A program made the position numbers and the translations under genes. The notes beneath the pieces were generated by a model, which was not told where the DNA came from, made no database searches, and saw nothing but the letters and a program-made list of their open reading frames with translations. From the NCBI RefSeq assembly GCF_021532375.1, contig NZ_JAKGAP010000011.1, positions 62,001 to 126,000 on the forward strand: DNA of 64,000 bases, in the 5' to 3' direction. Source of the stretch: Paenibacillus alkaliterrae. Lineage in GTDB: Bacteria; Bacillota; Bacilli; Paenibacillales; Paenibacillaceae. Positions 41,587 to 49,817 of the stretch are shown in pieces. The stretch's first letter is position 1; each line of letters begins with the position of its first letter.

Positions 41587-42719
41587 ATGTGGAAGCGTGG
41601 GGCGGTTATCTTTTTATTAGGCGTTCTTGTTTTCGTTATGATAAGGCCTTCAAGCGCGACCGGCAGTGCGGGGCAAGGAAATGCTGTTCAGATTCTTAAT
41701 AAAGAGATCATTAGTGAATTGGCTTTAAAAAATTACTTGGATATTAAAATAGCGCAATTAGGAGTAGATTCCTCACAGGCTGAATTGTTCAAAGCATGAT
41801 TAATCATTCTTTCAATCAGTTTTTGAATGCTCAAAGCGCCGAACAATATCATGCTATGCTGAAGGAGAAGGAGATTAATCTGACTTCCTTAAGCAACAAT
41901 ATTCGGTCGTTAACGTCGAAGAACAATTTAGCTTATCTGGAGCTGGAGAAAACAAAGCAGCTTGTCCGCTATTATTCCGTTCAACAATATTATCGTGTTG
42001 TAAGTATGAAGAATAGCCTGGAAGCGGTGGAGCTTGAAGCTGCTTATTTAGAACAGGGCATCGAGGATGCCGTCCTTTTAAACAAGCATGGTCTTGTCTC
42101 TGAGATTGAGCTGGACAAGGTGAGAAATGAGTGGGGGGAACAAAATAACGAATTCGAACGATTGCTTCATCAGTATGAAGCGCAAGTAGAACGGTTGAAA
42201 AGCGAGCTTGGAATAGCCGCTGAGCAGAAGGTTCAAATCGATTCTATTGAGGTTGGCTTTCCGGAGAATACCAGCTTGGCGCTATTGTTGAAGTTGGATG
42301 AGAATTACGAGCTTCGCAGAGCTGATGAAGAGATACGCAGCGCAAAAGAGATATATGACGAGTTATTGAATAAAGATCTATTCTTGGCGGGCTACTATTT
42401 AAATGCCTGGAACAGGAAAAAAGAAGAGAAGGAGATTGTAAAAAAACAGTTGGAACAGTTGCTCAAGCAGATGGAGTATGAAGGTCAGGCTCTTTATAAG
42501 GAGCTGGAGCAGCTTTCGCAAAAACAATCGGAGATCGTGCAAACGGAAAAAGACCATGCGAAGCTGTTGGCTGCCGGACGAATAACGACCAGAGATGTAG
42601 AGGACTTGAAGTTGAAGATGGATCTATTGAGGCTGAATGTCGAGAATGCAAAGCTTAACTACGTCATGTTTCAAGTAAAACAGCAGTTGGCAGTAAAAGG
42701 TGTATTGATAAAAGGGTAA
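41587..42719 (+). pseudogene. TolC-like export protein, frameshifted
   Basis: Frame one (41587-41799) gives a signal-like N-terminus (AVIFLLGVLVFVMI) and the typical TolC entry helix ELALKNYLDIKIAQLGVDSSQAELFKA. It stops at TGA in an ATGA overlap. Frame two (41796-42719) continues with about 300 residues of long amphipathic helices (LEKTKQLVRYYSVQQYYRV, KHGLVSEIELDKVRNEWGEQ, ITTRDVEDLKLKMDLLRLNV), the pattern of TolC-family repeats. Either one base was lost near 41790 or the two are coupled genes. TolC relatives in single-membrane bacteria are unusual. It follows the HlyD-like gene by 15 bp. Confidence 0.6.
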
Positions 42720-42891
42720 CCATAGGTAAATTAAAATTGCAAAATAACAATTTCAAGCTGGAAAGTATGTCTGCGAAAGGAGTAACAACACATTCACACA
42801 CTTTTTCTACAATTGTATCCGATTTGTTCCATACTCTCCGATTACACTGAACACGTAAACCAAATTCGAGTGAATGAAGGAGAGAGTTAAA

Positions 42892-43419
42892 ATGAAGAAG
42901 AAATTTGCGGCGTTGATGGTTTGTTTGATGATGTTTGCAGGAGTAGGAAGCGCTTATGCCAATGGGGCGGCGCCTGCTCAGCCGGTGAATGAAAGCATGA
43001 TGGAAAGCGGCGAAACAGCGTTTCATGTCAACAAGTTCGAGGTGCTGAAAGAGTTCCGGGATGAACTGCACCAAATCAACGCTTTGCGGGCAGAACGGCT
43101 CGGACTGAAAAAGCAAATCGTGCAAAAGCAGGACCAAATCCTTGATTTGACCCTAACGGCCAGAGAAAACGGCGACAAGGAAGCGTTGAAACAAGCTGCC
43201 GGGGTTAAGAAACAAATCCATACGGTCAATGCGGAGCTGGATGCTTTGTGGAAAAAGGTGGGCAACGAAAAGAAAGCATTCAAGCTAGCCATTAAAGACG
43301 GCAGCAAGGAGCAAGCTCAGAAGCATATCGACAGCGCGATCGCCATCTTTGGCGAAATCAACGGAAAGCTAGGACAAAAAGTCGGATTGTTCGATCAAAT
43401 CATAGCCATTCTGAGCTGA
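42892..43419 (+). CDS. secreted helical protein, Spy/CpxP-like in outline
   Basis: The 175-residue product has a clear Sec signal peptide (MKKKFAALMVCLMMFAGVGSAYA, cut after AYA). The rest is almost wholly helical and charged (FRDELHQINALRAERLGLKKQIVQKQDQIL, LKQAAGVKKQIHTVNAELDALWKKV), with no cysteine. Small helical exported proteins with this composition often sit beside two-component genes as stress chaperones or sensors' partners. An OmpR/HisKA pair follows after a terminator. The start is ATG 42892, with AAGGAGAG 8 nt upstream. No defined family is recognised. Confidence 0.8.
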   Translation: MKKKFAALMVCLMMFAGVGSAYANGAAPAQPVNESMMESGETAFHVNKFEVLKEFRDELHQINALRAERLGLKKQIVQKQDQILDLTLTARENGDKEALKQAAGVKKQIHTVNAELDALWKKVGNEKKAFKLAIKDGSKEQAQKHIDSAIAIFGEINGKLGQKVGLFDQIIAILS

Positions 43420-43451
43420 TTCCATCCATAAGCTCGGATCTGCGTATCTGC

Positions 43452-43482
43452 GGAAAAGGACAGGGAAACCTGTCCTTTTTCT
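43452..43482 (+). terminator. rho-independent terminator
   Basis: AAAAGGACAGG-GAAA-CCTGTCCTTTTT, a perfect stem with a T-run, lies between the secreted protein gene and the response regulator gene. Confidence 0.92.
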
Positions 43483-43537
43483 CACGTTAAGGAAAGATAG
43501 GATGCTATAATAGACATGAAAGAAGGAGGGTGCCCGG

Positions 43538-44212
43538 ATGAAACACATATTTGTCGTGGATGACGAGAAGAGCATCAGAGACATTCTGAAAAAGTATATC
43601 GAAAATGAAGGCTATAAAGTGACCCTGTTCGACAACGGCAATACCGTGCTGCCGGAAATCGGACGAATGAAACCTGATTTGCTGGTCATCGACATTATGA
43701 TGCCCGGGATCAATGGTATGGATTTATGCAAACAAATACGCAAAACGAGCGAAGTTCCGATCATTTTCGTCACCGCCAAAGGCGAGGAGCTTGATCGGGT
43801 GCTTGGTCTGGAGCTGGGGGCCGATGATTACCTGACCAAACCGTTCAGCCCGCGGGAGCTGATGGCGCGTATCAAAAACATTTTCAAACGGCTGGAAAAA
43901 ACATATCCGAATTCCTCGGGAGTCGGACTTAAAGATATAGAGCTGCAGAAGGACCGCAGAATGGTGCAGAAAGACGGGAAGGAAATCAGACTGACGACGA
44001 AAGAGTATGAGCTCTTCGAATTTTTGGCCGAGCATCGGAGCTTGCCTTTTACGAGAGAGCAGCTGGTGCAAAAAATATGGGGATACGACTATTTGGGCGA
44101 TGACCGGCTGATCGACGATCTGGTCAAACGAATCCGGAAAAAGCTCGCCGAGCACGGATCGGCCGTTCAAATCACGACAGTTTGGGGGTACGGCTACCGC
44201 CTTGACGGATAA
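43538..44212 (+). CDS. OmpR/PhoB-family response regulator
   Basis: This is a 224-residue regulator. The receiver (1-120) has FVVDDEKSIRDIL, phospho-Asp in PDLLVIDIMMPGING and Lys in GADDYLTKPFSPREL. The winged helix (about 130-222) has GKEIRLTTKEYELFEFLAEH and DDLVKRIRKKLAEHG before VWGYGYRL. AAGGAGGG lies about 8 nt before ATG 43538. Its 3' end overlaps the kinase gene by 11 nt, so the two are co-translated and form one signalling pair. The targets are unknown; the secreted helical protein upstream is a candidate. Confidence 0.94.
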   Translation: MKHIFVVDDEKSIRDILKKYIENEGYKVTLFDNGNTVLPEIGRMKPDLLVIDIMMPGINGMDLCKQIRKTSEVPIIFVTAKGEELDRVLGLELGADDYLTKPFSPRELMARIKNIFKRLEKTYPNSSGVGLKDIELQKDRRMVQKDGKEIRLTTKEYELFEFLAEHRSLPFTREQLVQKIWGYDYLGDDRLIDDLVKRIRKKLAEHGSAVQITTVWGYGYRLDG

Positions 44213-45554
44213 CTTGAAAATCGGTACGAAGCTGCAGCTGAGCAATTTTGCTTTGATTATAACAGTGCTGGTCGTTACTGCGCTGTCGTTTCAGTTTTTA
44301 TCCTCGCGTTATTTGGTAAACGAAGCCAGGCGGCAGATGAAAGACGATGCGGAGTCGATCATCCAGACGTTGAATAAGGTGCAGCGTCTTTCAGATCAGA
44401 GCGTCGCCGAGCGGATGGCCGGCCGCAAGGAGCTGCGGTTGACAGGACAGGTGCTGTATTCGAAGATCGTCGTGTTCGACAGTGCCAACCGGATCGTATA
44501 CACCAATGTCAGCACGGACGACATCAAGATGTTGAAGCAGCTGGACCAGCAGGACAATTCGGACTATCTTGCAGTCAGGCGGCCGATTGTTGCGGTGGAC
44601 GGGGTGAAGAAAGGCCGTATTCTGCTTGCGGCAAAAATCAAGGATGTCAGCAGTTTGAACCGCCTGCTGCAGGGGGCGCAGTTTGTCAGCATCGTCATCG
44701 GAGGGGCATTCGCGCTCGGGATGGGATTTTTGCTTGGCCGGAGCATCTCGAAGCCGATCCGCTCATTGGCGGCCGGCATGCGAAGATTTTCTCCGAAGAA
44801 GGAGCTGCCCGAAATTGCCGTTCATTCACGGGACGAGATTGGAGAGTTGGCGGATTCCTTTATCGACATGGCGAATAAACTGTGTGCGAACGATCGGATG
44901 CAAACCGACTTTTTGCAGAACGCTTCCCATGAACTGAAAACGCCGCTTATGGCCATTCAGGGCAACGCAGAAGCCATCAAGGACGGAATTGTACAAGGGC
45001 GCGAGGCGGAGGAAAGCTTGGACGTCATCATTGATGAATGCCAGCGGTTGAAGGCGGTTGTGGACGAACTGATTTATTTGACCAAGCTCGATCATGTGAC
45101 GGAGACGTTTCGTTTCGACGAGATACCGATCGGACAAGTGATTGCAGAAGCGGTAACTGCCGTACAGGGATTGGCTGAACAAAAAAGAATCCGCGTGGCC
45201 GTCACGGGGGATGTCGATGCGGCAGGCATGTTTGACCGGGAAAAGCTGAAGAGGGCATTCATCAACATTGTCGGCAACGGAATCCGGTATGCCGAGTCGA
45301 ATATCGTTCTGAATGCGGTTCGTTCCGGAAATCATATGGAAATATCATGTACGGATGACGGGAAAGGGTTTTTGCCCGGCGAAGAAGCGCGTATCTTCGA
45401 CCGTTTCTATAAAGGAGCGAATGGCGGAACGGGTATCGGTCTGGCGATCACCAAAGCGATCGTCGAAGCGCATGGCGGTTCTATCGAAGCGTTTCATGGG
45501 AAGAAGGCGGGAGCCGTTATCCGCATGACATTGCCGCTGAGGAGAAGCGTGTAA
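44202..45554 (+). CDS. sensor histidine kinase (HAMP-HisKA-HATPase)
   Basis: The 450-residue kinase has TM1 at about 15-33 (FALIITVLVVTALSFQFL), an extracellular loop of about 110 residues, TM2 near 145-165 (FVSIVIGGAFALGMGFLLG) and HAMP. HisKA has FLQNASHELKTPLMAIQGNAEA, and the HATPase reads FINIVGNGIRYAESN and GGTGIGLAITKAIVEAHGG. The start is TTG 44202, inside the regulator gene; no better start occurs before TM1. A hairpin at 45564 ends the operon. The extracellular loop is about the size of a single small PAS-like sensor. Confidence 0.93.
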   Translation: MTDNLKIGTKLQLSNFALIITVLVVTALSFQFLSSRYLVNEARRQMKDDAESIIQTLNKVQRLSDQSVAERMAGRKELRLTGQVLYSKIVVFDSANRIVYTNVSTDDIKMLKQLDQQDNSDYLAVRRPIVAVDGVKKGRILLAAKIKDVSSLNRLLQGAQFVSIVIGGAFALGMGFLLGRSISKPIRSLAAGMRRFSPKKELPEIAVHSRDEIGELADSFIDMANKLCANDRMQTDFLQNASHELKTPLMAIQGNAEAIKDGIVQGREAEESLDVIIDECQRLKAVVDELIYLTKLDHVTETFRFDEIPIGQVIAEAVTAVQGLAEQKRIRVAVTGDVDAAGMFDREKLKRAFINIVGNGIRYAESNIVLNAVRSGNHMEISCTDDGKGFLPGEEARIFDRFYKGANGGTGIGLAITKAIVEAHGGSIEAFHGKKAGAVIRMTLPLRRSV

Positions 45555-45563
45555 AGAAATAGA

Positions 45564-45593
45564 AAGAGGTGAGCGGGAAATCACTCACCTCTT
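45564..45593. terminator. hairpin between convergent genes
   Basis: AAGAGGTGAG and CTCACCTCTT form a perfect 10-bp stem with a 10-nt loop after the kinase stop. Confidence 0.7.
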
Positions 45594-45660
45594 GATGATT
45601 AACGGTTTACCTCTACTTGAAGATGGTATTTGTTGAAAACCTCGATTCAGAATAATCATT

Positions 45661-46302
45661 CTATTGGTTTCCCCAAGTCTCATGAAAGATAAGAGCGTTG
45701 AGCTCCCTTCTTTTTTCCCAATTAGCTGATTCTAATATCGGATTTGAGGGGTAATGATCCGTATACCCGACGGATAACAAAGCTACCGGCTCAATGTGCG
45801 GAGGAATATCTAAAATTTCACGTACGTCATTTTTTTTGTAAAAGCTGACCCAGCCCATTGCTAAACCTTCGGCACAAGCTGCAAGCCACATATTTTGTAT
45901 GGCACAAGCTGTAGATAAAATATCGGTTTCCGGTATAGAATTTCGTCCTAAAACATGAGCGCCTCCTCGAGTGGGGTCACACGTAACGCATATCGTCACT
46001 GGTGCTTGTTTTAAACCTTCCACTTTTAAACTCAAAAACTGGTCCTGCCGATTCCTTTCGTAATGAATGGCAAGTGCTCTTCTTTCTTTGTCTGCCGCCC
46101 AAGCCAGTTGTGCTTTTTTTTCTTCTTGCGTAACCATAATAAAATTCCATGGCTGCATAAAACCCACTGAAGGACCATGGTGTGCTGCATTTAACAAATT
46201 CATTATGGATTCATGGGGAATGGGGTCAGGTAAAAACGTTCTGATATCTCTTCTTTTATATATGATCTTGTACAATGCTTCTTTTTCTTGTTCGCTGAAC
46301 AT
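45661..46302 (-). CDS. bluB: 5,6-dimethylbenzimidazole synthase
   Basis: BluB breaks down reduced FMN with oxygen to give 5,6-dimethylbenzimidazole, the lower ligand of vitamin B12. The 213-residue protein has nitroreductase fold and the BluB signatures: IIYKRRDIRTFLPDPIPHESI (about 13-33), AAHHGPSVGFMQPWNFIMV (about 39-57, the SVGFMQPW block separates BluB from ordinary nitroreductases) and EGLAMGWVSFYKK. No cobalamin genes lie nearby. It would let the cell remodel salvaged corrinoids or supply its ligand alone. Annotation as a generic nitroreductase is the alternative. Confidence 0.85.
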   Translation of the reverse strand: MFSEQEKEALYKIIYKRRDIRTFLPDPIPHESIMNLLNAAHHGPSVGFMQPWNFIMVTQEEKKAQLAWAADKERRALAIHYERNRQDQFLSLKVEGLKQAPVTICVTCDPTRGGAHVLGRNSIPETDILSTACAIQNMWLAACAEGLAMGWVSFYKKNDVREILDIPPHIEPVALLSVGYTDHYPSNPILESANWEKRRELNALIFHETWGNQ

Positions 46303-46354
46303 TTATATCCCCCAATTATGAAATGAATTTCATTTCGGCCTTAAGCCTTTAAAA

Positions 46355-46900
46355 TTACAGCACGTTCAAGTGTGGAATCACAAGTCCGCCGTACGCGAAT
46401 GCGATAACGATTACGATTGCAGGGTGGATCCTGCGGAACTGCATCGCCCAGAAGGCGGCGGCCGCAATGATGAGCGATTGAAGAATGCCGATCGATTCTA
46501 CGGAGCTCTCAGCCATTTGCCACGTTAGAAGCAGCATCATGATCGCGATGACAGGCTGTACGAGCAAGGTCATCCCTTTGACGACCGGCGATTGACGATG
46601 CTTCTGCAGCACTTTAAGCAGCAGGATAAGCGCTGCTGCGGAAGGCACGATCGTTGCCGCCAAAGTGACAATCGAACCGACCCAGCCGCCGACGTCGTAG
46701 CCGACGAACGCAGCGATCTTCGTTGCGATTGGACCCGGGAGCGCATTGCCTAAAGCTAGTATGTTTGAAAATTCTACAGGTGTCGCCCACTCGTGGTTGG
46801 TCACGATTTCCCGGTACATAAGCGGGATCGAAGCGGGGCCGCCGCCGTATCCGAGCACGTTAGCGATGAAGAATCCGATAATTAAATTAATCCAATCCAC
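46355..46900 (-). CDS. chromate transporter half-protein (CHR domain, YwrA-like)
   Basis: This is a membrane protein of 181 residues, one CHR domain, with LIIGFFIANVLGYGGGPASIPLM (the GGGP loop) and LALGNALPGPIATKIAAFVGYDVGG. In the CHR family a short pair forms the antiparallel equivalent of long ChrA, exporting chromate or sulfate-like oxyanions. Start GTG 46900 was chosen on AAAGGAGG 9 nt upstream. Its 5' end overlaps the sister gene by 14 nt. Order and pairing match B. subtilis ywrC-ywrB-ywrA. Confidence 0.9.
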   Translation of the reverse strand: MDWINLIIGFFIANVLGYGGGPASIPLMYREIVTNHEWATPVEFSNILALGNALPGPIATKIAAFVGYDVGGWVGSIVTLAATIVPSAAALILLLKVLQKHRQSPVVKGMTLLVQPVIAIMMLLLTWQMAESSVESIGILQSLIIAAAAFWAMQFRRIHPAIVIVIAFAYGGLVIPHLNVL

Positions 46901-47483
46901 GCGTTGCGCCCTCCTTTTGCTGCTTTCTCTGCTGAAGGGCGGCAACTGTCCGCAGGTGTAAAGCGCCGTAACCCAGGAATAAAATAATGACGATGGCAGG
47001 ATGGAGATGAATGCCCTGCAGCAGTCCAAATGCTAAAGCGAAGCAACCGAAGCCGATGTATTTGCCGAGTCCTTTGACGGCCCGTTCGCCGAATTCATAA
47101 GCCATCATGCCCAGCATAACGGCAATGACGGGTGTTACCGCGCCGATCATCCCTTGTATGAAGGCGGCGCTGCTTAGAAACTGTACAAATGTCAGCAGCA
47201 AAATCATCGCTAGACCGGAAGGGACGATATGTGCGAGCACCGATACGATTGCTCCAAGCGTTCCCTTCTCCCGATAACCGAGGTAAGCGGCTATTTTTGT
47301 CGCGATCGGTCCCGGCAATGCGTTTGCCAGCGCAAGTATTTCCCCGAATTCCTCGTCTTCCAGCCATTTATAATTCATAACTGCCTCATAACGAATAAGC
47401 GGAATAACCGAGGGTCCTCCTCCATAGCCGATAATTCCTGTCTTCATCATCGCCCAGGCGAGCTGCATGTAAGAGTTGCTCAT
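46887..47483 (-). CDS. chromate transporter half-protein (CHR domain, YwrB-like)
   Basis: The partner CHR subunit is 198 residues long: AMMKTGIIGYGGGPSVIPLI and LALANALPGPIATKIAAYLGYREKG repeat the motifs of the other half. Opposite membrane orientation of the two halves is the family rule. The C-terminus is basic and charged (LQQRKQQKEGATRGLD). I start at 47483, where GGGAG lies 7 nt upstream. It lies 18 bp after an Lrp-type regulator gene on the same strand, so regulator and transporter are co-transcribed. The function in practice is likely chromate resistance. Confidence 0.9.
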   Translation of the reverse strand: MSNSYMQLAWAMMKTGIIGYGGGPSVIPLIRYEAVMNYKWLEDEEFGEILALANALPGPIATKIAAYLGYREKGTLGAIVSVLAHIVPSGLAMILLLTFVQFLSSAAFIQGMIGAVTPVIAVMLGMMAYEFGERAVKGLGKYIGFGCFALAFGLLQGIHLHPAIVIILFLGYGALHLRTVAALQQRKQQKEGATRGLD

Positions 47484-47501
47484 CCGTTTGCTCCCTATCA
47501 T

Positions 47502-47984
47502 CTACAGCCTCATCCCCATTCGGCTCTTATAACGGTTTATAAGCACCTGACAGTCGACGCTCATAATGCCGGGTAACGGATACAGCTTCTCTCTAAGAAA
47601 GAGCTCCATCTCCTGATTGTTGCGGAACAGCCCGTGCATATGCAATTTGCTTGGCCCCGTCATATGGTAAAGACTTGTAACAAAAGGTTCCGTGGATAGC
47701 TGGTCGGCAACGGCATGCAGGTGCTTCGGCTCGACCTCTACGTTAAAAAAAGCGGACACGCGAATGCCGATTTTTTCCGGATTAATGACGGCCGCAAACC
47801 GTTCGATCACGCCTGCATCCATCAAAGCGTTAATACGGGACTGGACGGCAACGCGGGATAAGCCGATTTCCTTGGCGAGGTCCGTATAAGAGATTCTGCC
47901 ATTCAAATTAAGCTCCGCTATGATTTTGCGGTCGATATCGTCAATCTCTATCGTGACGAGTTCTTCACCAGCTTTCGCTTGCAT
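47502..47984 (-). CDS. Lrp/AsnC-family regulator (YwrC-like)
   Basis: The 160-residue regulator has an N-terminal helix-turn-helix ([50 protein letters not shown], split about 15-64) and a C-terminal RAM ligand domain ([19 protein letters not shown] onward). YwrC in B. subtilis controls the chromate transporter pair encoded next to it, and here the order is the same. It also faces the divergent gamma-glutamyltransferase gene (ywrD position) across a 220-bp AT-rich region and may control both directions. Confidence 0.92.
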   Translation of the reverse strand: MQAKAGEELVTIEIDDIDRKIIAELNLNGRISYTDLAKEIGLSRVAVQSRINALMDAGVIERFAAVINPEKIGIRVSAFFNVEVEPKHLHAVADQLSTEPFVTSLYHMTGPSKLHMHGLFRNNQEMELFLREKLYPLPGIMSVDCQVLINRYKSRMGMRL

Positions 47985-48206
47985 TAGAAATCAACTCCAT
48001 TCCATGTGGGAGAAAGTTCAAGTTGTATTGTAATATCTATTTTTAATTACCATATGTATAAATATAAACACTAATTCATTTGTTTTCAATATAATTCAGC
48101 AAAAATGATTGCATTTTAGTTGCCTATCAATCTAATGGATGGTATTTTTAAGACATGCCATATGTTAGTTCATCTATCATTTTATATTCATATAGGGGTG
48201 ATCGCG
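47985..48206. promoter_or_regulatory. divergent AT-rich control region
   Basis: The 222 bp between the Lrp-type gene and the gamma-glutamyltransferase gene are AT-rich, as Lrp-family targets often are. A weak promoter candidate for the rightward gene is TTGCAT (48109-48114) with TCTAAT (48131-48136), spacing 16 bp. I see no clean inverted repeat. Confidence 0.35.
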
Positions 48207-49787
48207 GTGAATCAGTCCGTTATCGGAACAAAAGCAATGGTCGTAAGCCCGCATTATTTAGCGACGGCGGCAGGCGCGCGCATTTTGGAGCAGGGCGGCA
48301 ATGCGTTTGACGCGGCGGTCGCCGTCAGCGCCTGTCTGGCTGTCGTTTATCCTCATATGACGAGTCTCGGGGGAGACTCCTTCTGGCTTGGCTATCATCA
48401 TTCGGAGGGCAAGGTGCGCGGCTATAACGCCAGCGGGCGCTCCGGCTGCAAGGCGAATATCGGCGCTTATGCAGGCCTCGCTGCCATTCCGCATCGAGGC
48501 GTCGGCAGCATTGTGACCGTACCGGGCATGGTCGACGGCTGGGATGCGGTTCACCGCGAGTATGGGCGTCTAACCTGGGCGCAGGTGCTGGCGCCTGCCA
48601 TCGATTATGCCGGGAATGGTTTTCCGATGTCGGAGGATCAGTACGCGAATACGGTGCATAATGAAGCGGTGCTGGCCCGCGCGCTCGAGACGGCGGACAT
48701 TTATCTGCCTGGCGGCCAAGCGGTCAAGCCCGGCATCCGCTTCAAGCAGCCGGCGCTTGCGGGGACGCTGCGGCGGCTGGCCGAGCACGGGCGGGACGAA
48801 TTTTACAAGGGAGAGACGGCGAAGGAAATCGTGAGCTTTCTGGGCCGCCATGACGGCTTGCTGACGGCTGACGATTTCGCGGATCATCGCGGCGATTGGG
48901 TAACGCCCGTCGAAGGCTCTTACAGGGGTTATTCGCTGTATCAAATGCCTCCGAATTCGCAGGGCTTCTCCGGCATTATGGCGCTGCATATTTTGGAGCA
49001 GTTCAATCTGCGCGATATCGAGCACGGCTCACATGATTATTACCAGCTTTGCGTGGAGGCGCTGAAGCTGAGCTTCCGTGACCGCAACAACTATTTATCC
49101 GATCCGGCGTTTACGAACGTGCCGCTCGAGCAGCTGCTGGATAAGGGCTATGCCGCCAAGCTGGCGGCTTCCATTGAGCTGAACCGCGCTTCGTCCGTGC
49201 AATCGGAGGCGCTCGGCAGCGATACGGCTTATGCGGCCGTCGTGGACGAGGAAGGGAATTCCGTCTCCTTCATTCAAAGCCTGTATTTTGAGTTCGGCTC
49301 GGGCGTAGTTGCCGGGAATACGGGCATCCTGCTTCAAAACCGGGGCTCCTTCTTCTCGCTTGACCCGAATCATGTCAACAGCTTGAAGCCGGCGAAGCGT
49401 ACATTCCATACGTTGATGCCGGCGATGGCCTGCAGGGAAGGCAAGCCTGCCGTGCTCTACGGCACGCAGGGCGGCGAAGGGCAGCCGCAGACGCAAACGG
49501 CTATTTTCACACGGATGATCGATTACGGCATGAATCCGCAGCAGGCGATTAACGAGCCGCGATGGGTATGGGGCCGCACATGGGGCGAGCCGACGCAGGA
49601 GTTGAAAATCGAGGGCAGAGTTTCCGATGAGGTACTGGCTTCGCTTGCTGCGGCGGGGCATCTCGTGCGGAAGGTGAAGGATTTTGACGGCATTATGGGG
49701 CATGCCCATGCAATACTGCGCGACGAACAGGGCTTTCTGCAGGGCGGCTCGGATCCGCGCTGCGACGGCGCGGCAGTCGGCTGGTAG
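48207..49787 (+). CDS. ywrD: gamma-glutamyltransferase-family Ntn hydrolase (YwrD-like)
   Basis: The 526-residue protein matches YwrD in length and in position after ywrCBA. AAGARILEQGGNAFDAAVAVS, MTSLGGDSFWLGYH and VGSIVTVPGMVDGWDAVH are the large-subunit blocks. The predicted autoprocessing site and nucleophile Thr is in SDTAYAAVVDEEGNSVSFIQS (about residue 345). No signal peptide is present, so it is an intracellular member. It should cleave gamma-glutamyl amides or related acyl-amino compounds. GTG 48207 follows AGGGGTGAT; ATG 48120 would add unconserved residues. It precedes an amidase gene by 30 bp. Confidence 0.9.
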   Translation: MNQSVIGTKAMVVSPHYLATAAGARILEQGGNAFDAAVAVSACLAVVYPHMTSLGGDSFWLGYHHSEGKVRGYNASGRSGCKANIGAYAGLAAIPHRGVGSIVTVPGMVDGWDAVHREYGRLTWAQVLAPAIDYAGNGFPMSEDQYANTVHNEAVLARALETADIYLPGGQAVKPGIRFKQPALAGTLRRLAEHGRDEFYKGETAKEIVSFLGRHDGLLTADDFADHRGDWVTPVEGSYRGYSLYQMPPNSQGFSGIMALHILEQFNLRDIEHGSHDYYQLCVEALKLSFRDRNNYLSDPAFTNVPLEQLLDKGYAAKLAASIELNRASSVQSEALGSDTAYAAVVDEEGNSVSFIQSLYFEFGSGVVAGNTGILLQNRGSFFSLDPNHVNSLKPAKRTFHTLMPAMACREGKPAVLYGTQGGEGQPQTQTAIFTRMIDYGMNPQQAINEPRWVWGRTWGEPTQELKIEGRVSDEVLASLAAAGHLVRKVKDFDGIMGHAHAILRDEQGFLQGGSDPRCDGAAVGW

Positions 49788-49817
49788 CCCGAAATGTGCA
49801 GGAGGGGAACGGGGAAA

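Noticed and set aside
47985..48206. Riboswitch in front of the gamma-glutamyltransferase gene
   Set aside because: The region is AT-rich without a stable stem or conserved core; ordinary Lrp-type control explains it.
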